Part shown: positions 15,282 to 22,893 of the stretch, in pieces
Layout of the letters: each line of letters begins with the position of its first letter
Numbering within the stretch: the first letter of the stretch is position 1
NCBI GenBank assembly: GCA_040752855.1
Contig: JBFMHP010000003.1
Coordinates: 1-57,338, forward strand
DNA from: JBFMHP01 sp040752855
GTDB taxonomy: Bacteria > Pseudomonadota > Gammaproteobacteria > RBG-16-57-12
DNA length: 57,338 nt
Direction of reading: 5' to 3'
The notes under the pieces: generated by a model
Told to the model about the DNA's origin: nothing
What the model saw: the letters and a program-made list of their open reading frames with translations, nothing else
Databases searched by the model: none
Translations under genes and position numbers: made by a program

Positions 15282-16115
15282 ATGCCGATCCGCCACGGCG
15301 GCACCCTGCTAGATGAGACGAGCGACGCGGACGGCGTGATCGAGGTCGTGCAGCATGGCGACCTGCGCACGTTGCACTTCGGCACGCCCGCCATCCAGAG
15401 CGCCATCAACCTGGCCAAGCCCGATGGGCTAGAGCTCGATTACACCCAACGCATGCTGCTGGGCGCGTTTCTGGCGCCGGAACTCCATCGCGTGTTGTTG
15501 ATCGGACTCGGCGGCGGCTCGATGGCGCGCTTCCTCTACCGGCATTTTCACGCCGCGCGCATCGATGTGATCGAAAAACGGCCGGCGACCGTCGCGCTGG
15601 CGCACAAGTATTTCCAGCTTCCCGAAGGCCGGCGCCTGAAACTGATCATCGGCGACGCCTGCGAGTGGCTGCCGCGCTTGCAGCCGGAATACGACCTGAT
15701 TCTGCTGGACGCCTTCGACGCCGAAGGCCCCGTCGCCGCCTTGCACACGGTGGAGCGGCTGCAGCAGATGCGCGAACTCCTGCACCCGGCGGGCATACTG
15801 GCGCTGAATCACTGGGCGCGTAAACGCACCGCCCTGCGCCAGCTGCTTGATGATCTCGCGCAGGTGTTCGCGCGCCAGCCCTATCATTGCTTCGATGTCC
15901 ACCACGCCAACCTGGTGCTGTTCGCGCACCGCTTCCGACAGCGCTCCGCCCCCGCCGCCGAAGCGGGGCTGCGCGCGGCTGCGTTCGATCGGGCGCACGG
16001 CACCGGCTTTTATTCTGCGCTGCAAGCCATGAAGTGGTCCTGCGGCACCCTGCGCCGCCAACTGATGTATCAGACGCTGCTCGACACGATGAGAAAAAAA
16101 AGCCCCGGCAGGTGA
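15282..16115 (+). CDS. spermidine synthase-like methyltransferase-fold protein
   Basis: 277 residues. The Rossmann core shows VLLIGLGGGSMARFLYRHF (nucleotide loop), IDVIEKRPATVALAHKYF (acidic ribose ligand), GDACEWLP and the catalytic-site segment LILLDAFDAEGPVAALHT. These match the SpeE family aminopropyltransferase-like proteins. The N-terminal tetramerising beta domain of true SpeE is reduced (about 55 residues), and the sequence lacks the full polyamine-binding pocket. It is therefore more likely one of the common SpeE-like proteins of unknown substrate than a proven spermidine synthase. Confidence 0.75.
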   Translation: MPIRHGGTLLDETSDADGVIEVVQHGDLRTLHFGTPAIQSAINLAKPDGLELDYTQRMLLGAFLAPELHRVLLIGLGGGSMARFLYRHFHAARIDVIEKRPATVALAHKYFQLPEGRRLKLIIGDACEWLPRLQPEYDLILLDAFDAEGPVAALHTVERLQQMRELLHPAGILALNHWARKRTALRQLLDDLAQVFARQPYHCFDVHHANLVLFAHRFRQRSAPAAEAGLRAAAFDRAHGTGFYSALQAMKWSCGTLRRQLMYQTLLDTMRKKSPGR

Positions 16116-16124
16116 TGCCGGGGC
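16093..16124 (-). terminator. intrinsic terminator of the 16156 lipoprotein gene
   Basis: On the minus strand GCCCCGGCA (16124-16116 reading) pairs with TGCCGGGGC (to 16102) around a five-base loop, followed by TTTTTTTT (16101-16094). It overlaps the last codons of the convergent plus-strand gene ending at 16115. Confidence 0.92.
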
Positions 16125-16155
16125 AACCTCTATGAGGAGGAGGGAAGAGGGTCGC

Positions 16156-16572
16156 TTACTTGCTGGCCATCATCACATCGGAGGCATAGTTCATTGCCAC
16201 CATGTAGCTGCGAGCAGCCGTGTAGGCGCTGGCCAGGTTGGCGCACAAGACTTCCTCGGTCTTGTTGCGGCGCGAAGTCACCTTCGAGAGCTCGCCGATC
16301 AGGGTGCGGGTGTAGAGCTTCTCTTCACTCTCAGCGGCCATGAATTCCGTGCTGGCAGTCAGGTCTTGGATGCCGATGACCACCCAGTTCATCGCGCGTT
16401 GACGCGTTTCTTGATCGGAGCAGTTTTCAGTCGCCTGGCGCAAGGCATCCTGCATGGCGTAGAGCTTGCCGTAGCCAAACTCCTTCATGGAGGTGTTCAT
16501 GGTGCTGCATCCTGAGCTGATGGCCAGCACGGCGCTGATGGCGATGATCTTGAAAACTGTCATTGTGTTCAT
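16156..16572 (-). CDS. small lipoprotein, member of a local paralogous pair
   Basis: 138 residues. The signal ends in the lipobox SSGC at about residue 22. The mature part is alpha-helical with MNWVVIGIQDL and TLIGELSKVTSRRNKTEEVLCANL, both shared with the neighbour at 16795-17184 (NWVIIGIKDL and LIRELSPLTSRR). One cysteine pair (ENC near residue 50, VLC near 109) is also conserved. Its upstream region holds a sigma-54-type promoter (16628-16644) and clustered TGTCTCA palindromes, and it ends with a strong terminator, so it is probably a highly regulated single-gene transcript. No known family. Confidence 0.75.
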   Translation of the reverse strand: MNTMTVFKIIAISAVLAISSGCSTMNTSMKEFGYGKLYAMQDALRQATENCSDQETRQRAMNWVVIGIQDLTASTEFMAAESEEKLYTRTLIGELSKVTSRRNKTEEVLCANLASAYTAARSYMVAMNYASDVMMASK

Positions 16573-16627
16573 TGGCTCGTCCTTATATTTAGCGGTTCAG
16601 GGTTTTGTGCGTCTCTGTGCCTGATAG

Positions 16628-16644
16628 AGCGAAAGGCGTGCCAA
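16628..16644 (-). promoter_or_regulatory. predicted sigma-54 promoter
   Basis: Minus strand TTGGCACGCCTTTCGCT. It has the invariant GG of the -24 element and GC of the -12 element with correct 12-base phasing; consensus is TTGGCACGNNNNTTGCT, one mismatch. It lies 56 bases before the ATG of the lipoprotein gene at 16572, which leaves room for a normal leader with AAGGA. Confidence 0.75.
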
Positions 16645-16717
16645 TTTGTGAAAATCGAAAATAAATGTTTAATTTCAGTTACATAACAATCATTAAATTA
16701 TCCTTGCGGCAACAAAA

Positions 16718-16777
16718 TGAGACACATTCGAGACATATGCTGTCTCAGCTGTTTCAGATGTCTCAGGTGCTGAGACA
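16718..16777. promoter_or_regulatory. predicted enhancer: clustered TGTCTCA/TGAGACA palindromes
   Basis: Half-sites are TGAGACA at 16718, GAGACA at 16730, TGTCTC at 16741, TGTTTCA at 16750, TGTCTCA at 16759 and TGAGACA at 16771. The last two form the palindrome TGTCTCA-N5-TGAGACA; the second and third form GAGACA-N5-TGTCTC. The centre is roughly 90-140 bases upstream of the sigma-54 promoter, the usual distance for an NtrC-type upstream activating sequence. The Fis-family activator encoded at 17273-19015 is the obvious candidate to bind it. Confidence 0.7.
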
Positions 16778-16794
16778 CGCCCGTAGGCTGGATG

Positions 16795-17184
16795 TCAGTT
16801 GGCGGCGCTGAGCTGGAGCTGAAGATAGTCTTGAGTGTGGCGCGCGGCGTTGTGGATGCGCGCGCAGAGGGTGGGGGCGTCGGTCTTACGGCGGGAGGTG
16901 AGCGGAGAGAGTTCGCGGATCAAGAGCGTGGCCCGGCGATGCTCGCTGCTGCCGGGATCGATGCGCGCGTTGTGCATCTGCAGATCCTTGATGCCGATGA
17001 TCACCCAATTGAGCGCCACATTGCGCAGCGCTTCGTTGTCGCAGTCGCCGCTCGCGGCGATGAGCGTCTGCTCCAGCGTGCGCAGCTTGCCCAGACGCAG
17101 ATCCAGCGTCGGATCATGCTGACACCCACCGCAAAAAACCAGCGCCAGCGAAACGCCGGCCCATCGACGCACGCGCTCCATCAT
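16795..17184 (-). CDS. small lipoprotein, paralogue of the 16156 gene
   Basis: 129 residues. The signal MERVRRWAGVSLALVFCGGC ends in a lipobox (CGGC). It shares with its neighbour the order Leu-rich helix, LRNVALNWVIIGIKDL, then LIRELSPLTSRRKTDAPTLCARI, giving clear but distant paralogy. It is encoded between the sigma-54 enhancer region and the sigma-54 activator gene, reading toward the former. The 3' end reaches to within 18 bases of the palindrome cluster. Function unknown. Confidence 0.7.
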   Translation of the reverse strand: MMERVRRWAGVSLALVFCGGCQHDPTLDLRLGKLRTLEQTLIAASGDCDNEALRNVALNWVIIGIKDLQMHNARIDPGSSEHRRATLLIRELSPLTSRRKTDAPTLCARIHNAARHTQDYLQLQLSAAN

Positions 17185-17272
17185 CCCCCCTGATCACCAG
17201 CCAATCCGGCGGCGAAACCGTGGCCAATCATAATCGGAAATCCGGTCATTGAACACCGGGCAGCGCGCATTA

Positions 17273-19015
17273 TCAGTCGAAATCAGGAGTGTCCTGGATG
17301 TCGAGCTTGGCCAATTTGCGGTAGAAAGTGGCGCGGCTCATACCGAGCAGCTTGGCGGCCTCCTTGCGATTGCCCTCGGTCTGGCTGAGCGCATCGAGGA
17401 TGCGTTCCTTGAGACGCGAGACGGGTTTGGCGGGGGCATGTTGCGGTTCGGGCGCCGCCGCGCCCAGCAGCTCGGGCGGCAGATCCTGATGATGGAGGGT
17501 GTGAGTACGGGCGCGGATGACGGCGAATTCGATGGCGTTTTCCAGCTCGCGCACATTGCCCGGCCAGTGATAGTCGAGCAAACAACGCAAGGCCTGGTTG
17601 CTGATCGAATCGATCTCCTTGCCGGTGGAGGCGCGTTTTTTGGTGAGCAGCGCGCTGACCAGGATCGGCAGATCTTCCTTGCGCTCACGCAGCGGCGGCA
17701 TGTGGATGCGCGCCACGCGGATGCGATAGAGCAGGTCGGCGCGGAACTTGCCGGCCTCGACCTCCCCGAGCAGGTTGCGGTTGGTGGCGCAGATCAGGCG
17801 CACATCGATCTTGCGCGGAGTATTCTCGCCCACGCGCGTGACCTCGCGCTCCTGCAACACGCGCAGCAGGGTGGTCTGCACGTGCAGCGGGATCTCGCCG
17901 ATCTCATCGAGAAAAAGCGTGCCGCCGCCGGCGGCCTCGAACACGCCGATGTGATCCTCGATCGCGCCGGTGAAAGCCCCGCGCCGGTGGCCGAACAGCT
18001 GGCTGGTGAGCAGCGAATCGGTCAGGCCGCCGCAGTTGACGGCGATGAAGGGCTTGTCCTTGCGGTGGCTGAGCGAGTGGATGGCCCGAGCCACCAGTTC
18101 CTTGCCGGTGCCGGTCTCGCCTTCGATCAGTGTGGTCATGTCGATCGTGGCCACCTCGTTGATGGTCTGATAGACCTGGAGCATCGGCTTGCTCTTGCCC
18201 ACCAGGTCGCAGAAGTGGGTCTTCTCATCGACCATGCGCCGCAGGTCGTGCACCTCCGACATGTCGTAGAAGAAAAAGATCTTGCGCGCGGGCTCGTTGG
18301 GGCTGTCGAGCACCTCCACATCCAGCCAGAAGTAGCGACCGCGCGGCGTGCGCAGGTGGAGCTGCGCCTTCTCCCGCTGCGCGGGCGGGCTTTGCATGAT
18401 GGCTTCGAGCCGCTGAGTGTCCTGCGGCTTGAACGAGATCACCTCCGCCCAGGGGCGGCCGAGGTAGCTTCCTTCGTTGACCTCGAAGATCTGCTGCGCC
18501 GACTGACTGAGAAAGGTGAGCGTGCCGTCGGCATCGATCATCGCCGTACCGAGACGCAGGTGATTAAGAATGGAGTGGATGTCGTGGCGGCTGGCGATCA
18601 GATGGGCCGAGGCCTTGGCCAGCTTCTGCTCGACCAGGGCTTGCGCGTTGCGCGCCTGCGATTGCCGCTCATGCAAACGCAGCCGCACGGCCAGTTCCTC
18701 CCGGCGCGGCAGCGGCGCGGGCAGAAACTCGTCGAAATCCGCCGCCAACAAATCCTCCAGCGTGCGCGCATCGCCGGCAGCGACTACCCCCACCGCGACC
18801 GCCGCGCGCAGACGCCCGGACAAGCGCAGCGGCTTGAGCGCCGCCAATCCGGTTGCAAGGTCGTCAACACAATCGATCAGGACGACTTGTGGGATGAAAT
18901 CCTCCGGCAGCGGCGCCCCCGCCGCGATCACCACGTGGTACGCCGCGAGGTGATGCGCGGTCTCGGCGATCCGGTTGATAAGTTCCGGCTGTTGGCTGAT
19001 GATGAGGATGTTCAT
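17273..19015 (-). CDS. sigma-54-dependent enhancer-binding regulator (Fis family)
   Basis: 580 residues from ATG 19015 (MNILIISQQPELINR). Residues 1-115 form a degenerate receiver: the LIDCVDD strand keeps an Asp, but the first acidic pair is missing (ISQQ). Next is a PAS domain (about 150-265; GTAMIDADGTLTFLSQSA). Then the AAA+ domain has Walker A GETGTGKE, GAFTGA for sigma-54 contact, Walker B GGTLFLDEIG and RELENAIE, ending in a Fis HTH (RKEAAKLLGMSRATFYRKLAKL). It should activate sigma-54 promoters. The PAS/pseudo-receiver input suggests sensing of an intracellular signal rather than phosphorylation. It is divergent from the DUF2835 gene. Confidence 0.92.
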   Translation of the reverse strand: MNILIISQQPELINRIAETAHHLAAYHVVIAAGAPLPEDFIPQVVLIDCVDDLATGLAALKPLRLSGRLRAAVAVGVVAAGDARTLEDLLAADFDEFLPAPLPRREELAVRLRLHERQSQARNAQALVEQKLAKASAHLIASRHDIHSILNHLRLGTAMIDADGTLTFLSQSAQQIFEVNEGSYLGRPWAEVISFKPQDTQRLEAIMQSPPAQREKAQLHLRTPRGRYFWLDVEVLDSPNEPARKIFFFYDMSEVHDLRRMVDEKTHFCDLVGKSKPMLQVYQTINEVATIDMTTLIEGETGTGKELVARAIHSLSHRKDKPFIAVNCGGLTDSLLTSQLFGHRRGAFTGAIEDHIGVFEAAGGGTLFLDEIGEIPLHVQTTLLRVLQEREVTRVGENTPRKIDVRLICATNRNLLGEVEAGKFRADLLYRIRVARIHMPPLRERKEDLPILVSALLTKKRASTGKEIDSISNQALRCLLDYHWPGNVRELENAIEFAVIRARTHTLHHQDLPPELLGAAAPEPQHAPAKPVSRLKERILDALSQTEGNRKEAAKLLGMSRATFYRKLAKLDIQDTPDFD

Positions 19016-19052
19016 GTCTTGCTTATGCGTGTTTAGCCCGAGCGTTCCCTTG

Positions 19053-19289
19053 ATGCCATCGCCCCCGCCCCAAAAGATTCGCTTTCGGCTTGCCATCCCC
19101 GCCGATGCCTATGCCGCGTATTACCGCGGCGCGATCAAGGCGGTGAGCGTCACGGCCTGCGACGGGCGGCGCATCCAGTTTCCGGTCAATCTGATCCACA
19201 AATTCCTCGGCCACGACGGCATCCACGGCACCTTCGAAATACTCTTCGACGAAAATCAGAAATGCCTCGGCATCGCCCGGATCGACTGA
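19053..19289 (+). CDS. DUF2835 family protein
   Basis: 78 residues. The sequence KIRFRLAIPADAYAAYYRGAIKAVSVTACDGRRIQFPVNLIHKFLGHDGIHGTFEI is the standard DUF2835 fold of about 70 residues, with the invariant FPxxxxxxFxxxDGIHG motif. The start is ATG 19053, 37 bases from the divergently read regulator. Small cytoplasmic protein of unknown function, common in gammaproteobacteria. Confidence 0.88.
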   Translation: MPSPPPQKIRFRLAIPADAYAAYYRGAIKAVSVTACDGRRIQFPVNLIHKFLGHDGIHGTFEILFDENQKCLGIARID

Positions 19290-19471
19290 CCAGCCACCCC
19301 CGCCCCCTGCCTCTGAATGGGTATCGGATCAGTCCGGAATATCTTCACCCCCCGGCCCGTGTGTCAGACTCCGCCCCGCCGCGCATCCAAGGTATACTGC
19401 CGAGAGGTTCCCGCCGAATGCCCTGACACCGGCGGGCATGGGCAGGCGCCCCGTCGACACGCGGAGAGATC

Positions 19472-20125
19472 ATGGAACAACTTGCGGAAATCAGCGGCAT
19501 CCTCGCCCTGACCCTGGGCGCGGCCTGGGCCAGCGGCATCAATCTCTACGCCGCCGCGCTGGTGCTGGGACTGATGCACAGCACTGGCTATGTCACCCTG
19601 CCGCCCGACCTGCAACTGCTGGCCAGCCCAATGGTAATCGCCGGGGCGGCCTTGATGTATTTCATCGAGTTCATCGCCGACAAGATACCGGGCGTGGATA
19701 GCCTCTGGGACGCGCTGCACACCTTCATCCGCATCCCGGCTGGCGCGCTGCTCGCTGCTGGCGCGGCCGGTGAGATGGACCCCGGCTTGCAGCTGGCCGC
19801 CGGCACCCTCGGCGGCGGACTGGCCGCCCTCAGCCACGCCACCAAGGCGGGCGGGCGCATGCTGATCAACACCTCGCCCGAGCCGGTCACCAACTGGCTG
19901 GCCTCCTTCGGCGAGGATGTCGTGGTGGTACTGGGACTGTGGACCGCACTCACCCACCCGCTGGTGTTCATCATCCTGCTGGCCCTCATGATCGGCGCGA
20001 TGCTCTGGCTGCTGCCCAGGATCTGGCGCGGGATCAAGCTGATCTTCAAGAAACTGGCCGGGCTGCTGCGCCCCGCCAAACCGGCGCCCCCGTCGAACCC
20101 CGACAACCAGGGTGCGCCGCCGTGA
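19472..20125 (+). CDS. DUF4126 membrane protein
   Basis: 217 residues with four or five TM helices. The family opening LTLGAAWASGINLYAAALVLGLM and the block FIEFIADKIPGVDSLWDALHTFIRIPAGALLAAGAAG identify DUF4126. The C-terminus is a Pro/Asn-rich cytoplasmic tail. An RBS (GGAGAGATC) precedes the ATG. The stop overlaps the GTG of the next gene (GTGA), so translation is coupled to the PH-like protein and then the IMPase-like gene, forming a three-gene operon. Confidence 0.88.
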   Translation: MEQLAEISGILALTLGAAWASGINLYAAALVLGLMHSTGYVTLPPDLQLLASPMVIAGAALMYFIEFIADKIPGVDSLWDALHTFIRIPAGALLAAGAAGEMDPGLQLAAGTLGGGLAALSHATKAGGRMLINTSPEPVTNWLASFGEDVVVVLGLWTALTHPLVFIILLALMIGAMLWLLPRIWRGIKLIFKKLAGLLRPAKPAPPSNPDNQGAPP

Positions 20126-20505
20126 GTGAGGTCAGCTACACCGCCAAGGGACATTACCTCGGCACCGAGATCGACGAAACCTGGTGGCGCCGCTATCGTC
20201 GCGATCACCTATTCGCGCGCGGCAACGGCCGTTATCACATCGACCGGCAAGGCCTGCATTTCAAGCGCTATTTCCTCACGCCCTTCAGCATCCCCTTCAC
20301 ACAGGTGCGCATGGTCAAACTCGGCAAGTGGCACGCCGGGCGCTGGGCCGGGGGCCGGCCGGTCGTGAAACTGTGTTGGGAGCACCGCGGCGAGCATCTG
20401 TGTTCGGGGTTTGTGCTCACCCGCGACTGGGCCGTGGCCGAGGAGCTGCAACAACGGCTCAACACATTACTACGACAACGACGGGAAGAAACCACGCATG
20501 ATTGA
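20122..20505 (+). CDS. hypothetical protein with PH-like fold pattern
   Basis: 127 residues from GTG 20122, overlapping the previous stop by GTGA; this overlap decided the start. The middle (YHIDRQGLHFKRYFLTPFSIPFTQVRMVKLGKWHAGRWAGGRPVVKLCWEHRGE) shows the strand pattern typical of bacterial PH-like domains of membrane-associated proteins, but no family can be named. There is no signal or TM segment. Its stop overlaps the ATG of the IMPase-like gene by 8 bases, a sign of tight co-expression. Confidence 0.65.
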   Translation: MSEVSYTAKGHYLGTEIDETWWRRYRRDHLFARGNGRYHIDRQGLHFKRYFLTPFSIPFTQVRMVKLGKWHAGRWAGGRPVVKLCWEHRGEHLCSGFVLTRDWAVAEELQQRLNTLLRQRREETTHD

Positions 20506-21307
20506 CATGACACTGTTGCGCGAGATCATCACCCGAGCCGCGCGCGAGGAACTGCTGCCGCGCTTCAATCAGGTCAGCCGCAGTTTCAAAGGCGACGGCA
20601 GCATCGTCACCGAGGCCGACCTCGCCATCCAGCAACGCATCCAGCAGGCGCTGCAACGCGAGTGGCCGGAGATCGCCCTGCTCGGCGAAGAGATGGCACC
20701 GGAAGAGCAACAGGCGCTGCTCGCGCGCGATGACCCCGGCCTATGGCTCCTCGATCCGCTCGACGGCACCAGCAACTTCGCCGCCGGCATCCCGTACTTC
20801 GCCGTCTCCCTCGCGCTGTATCAACATGGCGCGATCCAGCTGGGGCTCATCTACGATCCCGTGCGTGATGAATGCTTCAGCGCCCAACGCGGCGCAGGCG
20901 CGCAACTCAACGGCGCGCCATTGCGCAATGCGCCAGACGCGCTGCCGCTCAAACAAGGCATCGCCCTGATCGACTTCAAGCGGCTGCCCGCGCGTTTATC
21001 GCAGGCGCTGGTGACCACCCCGCCCTATAGCTCGCAGCGCAGCTTCGGCTCTGGCGCGCTCGATTGGTGTTGGGTGGCGGCCGGGCGCGTGCATGTCTAC
21101 CTGCACGGCGCGCAAAAGCTCTGGGACTTCGCCGCCGGCAGCCTGATCCTGGAAGAAGCCGGTGGCCGCTCGGCAACCTTGCAAGGAGAGGTAGTCTTTC
21201 AAGCCAGCCTCGCACCGCGTTCCGTGGTCGCCGCGCCGCATCTTCAACTCTTCGACCAGTGGCGCACGTGTTTGTCGGCCCTCATGGCAAGCAGCAACTC
21301 ACCCTAG
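20498..21307 (+). CDS. inositol monophosphatase family protein
   Basis: 269 residues from ATG 20498. It has the Mg-dependent phosphatase motifs: GSIVTEADLAIQ, LLGEEM (metal-ligand Glu), the DPLDGTSNFAAGIPYFAVSLAL metal-binding motif and the C-terminal GALDWCWVAAGRVHVYLHGAQKLWDFAAGSLI. Family members hydrolyse inositol-1-phosphate, fructose-1,6-bisphosphate or 3'-phosphoadenosine-5'-phosphate; the specificity cannot be read here. It is the last gene of a DUF4126/PH-like/IMPase operon. Its 3' end borders the first 206-bp repeat copy. Confidence 0.9.
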   Translation: MIDMTLLREIITRAAREELLPRFNQVSRSFKGDGSIVTEADLAIQQRIQQALQREWPEIALLGEEMAPEEQQALLARDDPGLWLLDPLDGTSNFAAGIPYFAVSLALYQHGAIQLGLIYDPVRDECFSAQRGAGAQLNGAPLRNAPDALPLKQGIALIDFKRLPARLSQALVTTPPYSSQRSFGSGALDWCWVAAGRVHVYLHGAQKLWDFAAGSLILEEAGGRSATLQGEVVFQASLAPRSVVAAPHLQLFDQWRTCLSALMASSNSP

Positions 21308-21924
21308 CTCGTAGGGCGCAATAACCAACGGGCATTGCGCCGAATGCGATGCTTTGAACCCGGTGCAATGCGCTTCGCTTATTGCACCCTACGCTCCACC
21401 CAACCTACGAAGTAACGGCCTTGAACAGCTCGCCGATCGCCGCACTCAATGCCCCAGAACGCTGCGGATTGCGCAGTTGCGTCATCACCGGCTGGCGCAT
21501 CCCCGGGATGTAGCTCGTAGGGCGCAATAACCAACGGGCATTGCGCCGAATGCGATGCTTTGAATCCGGTGCAATGCGCTTTGCTTATTGCACCCTACGC
21601 TCCACCCAACCTACGAAGTAACGGCCTTGAACAGCTCGCCGATCGCCGCACTCAATGCCGCGGAACGCTGCGGATTGCGTAGTTGCGTCATGACCGGCTG
21701 GCGCATCCCCGGGATGTAGCTCGTAGGGCGCAATAACCAACGGGCATTGCGCCGAATGCGATGCTTTGAACCCGGTGCAATGCGCTTCGCTTATTGCACC
21801 CTACGCTCCACCCAACCTACGAAGTAACGGCCTTGAACAGCTCGCCGATCGCCGCGCTCAATGTCCCGGAACGCTGCGGATTCCGTAGTTGCGTCATCAC
21901 CGGCTGGCGCATCCCCGGGATGTA
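21305..21924. repeat. three tandem copies of a 206-base unit
   Basis: Landmark GTAGGGCGCAATAACCAACG occurs at 21311, 21517 and 21723, exactly 206 bases apart. Each unit has two parts: a REP-like palindrome of about 90 bases (GTAGGGCGCAATAAC to TTGCACCCTAC) and about 105 bases identical or nearly identical to the 3' end of the DUF3549 gene. The third copy contains the real gene end (stop near 21817). The first two carry orphan gene tails. Copies differ by only a few substitutions, so the duplication is recent. Confidence 0.92.
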
Positions 21925-22872
21925 GAGCAGATCAGACACGATCTGGATGAAGATCGCGCTGCCGTGCGGATTGCGCGCGAGCGCTTCGAGAAAGGCGTGG
22001 CACAAGGCGGGATCGGCGAGGTCTTCCCAGCAGCGTCCGCTGATGGTTACCAGCACATCGAGCTGCGTCGCACAGGGGCTTTGCAGCACCTCGTGCAGTA
22101 CTGCGCGACGCAGTCCGGCGGCGCCGGCGAAGGAGAGCGCGCGGATGGCCGCGGCGATGCGCAGCGGCGCGCTTTCATCGCGGGCAAGTAGTGCGCGCAG
22201 GTGTTCGACCAGCGTCTCGCACAGCGCTGTGTCGATCGAGACGTTCTCCAGGCACTTGGCCACGGCCTCGAACGGCGCATCCGGCAGTTGCGGCAGGGCT
22301 TGGCGCAACGTGCGCGCGTGATCGTCTTCATCCAGCCGCTCGATGACATCGGCGATCCCCTGCATGCCCACGAAGGCCCACTAATCAAAACCGATCTCGC
22401 CGCTGAAGTAGCGGCGGGCGTGCTCGAAATATTTGCTCGCCGGCCGGCCCATCAAGCGCGCGGCCTTGGCGTGGAATACCGCCATGCGCTCGGGATTGGG
22501 CGTAAAACCATAAGGGCTGTCACGCAGCGCATCCATCAGCTCCGGCTGCGTCGCCTTGGCAGAGCGCGAGGCGCTCAGTGTTTGGAGCAGACGATAGACG
22601 AAATCATCGCGCGCAGCGTAGATCAATCCCGCCTGTTCATCGAGCGGGAGCTTGAGGAACCAGATGAAGTGTTCGTCGGGGCGCTGCGCACTCCAGCTCA
22701 GGATGCCGATCCAGGCGTGGTGCTGGAGCGGATAGGGATAGGGCAGCGCGCCGTCCTCGAAGCGGGCGAAATCGCGCGCGTCGATCTTTACGATGCGCCG
22801 ACCGAGATCGAAGATACGGTAGGGATTGCCGGTCTGCTCCAGAAAGGCGCTGATGGTTCGGATGTCGGACAT
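21817..22872 (-). pseudogene. DUF3549 gene interrupted by an in-frame amber codon
   Basis: The N-terminal half (22872-22381; MSDIRTISAFLEQTGNPYRIFDLGRR, WFLKLPLDEQ) and the C-terminal half (ending 21817; WAFVGMQGIADVIERLDED, PFEAVAKCLEN) are both classic DUF3549. They are in the same frame, separated only by TAG at 22383-22381: the reading is FD, stop, WAFVGMQGIAD, where family members have a sense codon. Together they would be 350 residues, the usual length. No frameshift exists. The C-terminal part has Met at 22371 but no good RBS. A nonsense pseudogene, a very recent mutation, a sequencing error or a two-subunit split are all possible; TAG ends normal genes here, so recoding is unlikely. 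Confidence 0.8.
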
Positions 22873-22893
22873 GTTGAGACTCGTTGTGAATGA

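Noticed and set aside
17249..19036. 595-codon plus-strand open frame opposite the sigma-54 regulator
   Set aside because: The minus strand carries complete AAA+, PAS and Fis motifs; the plus frame has none.
21305..21924. Possible CRISPR or attachment-site array at the 206-base repeats
   Set aside because: Units are contiguous, 206 bases long with no unique spacers, and contain gene 3' ends and REP palindromes.
22381..22383. TAG as recoded sense codon (e.g. pyrrolysine or amber suppression)
   Set aside because: RF1 (prfA) is present and TAG is a normal stop at other genes such as hemA; no suppressor tRNA is visible in the window.
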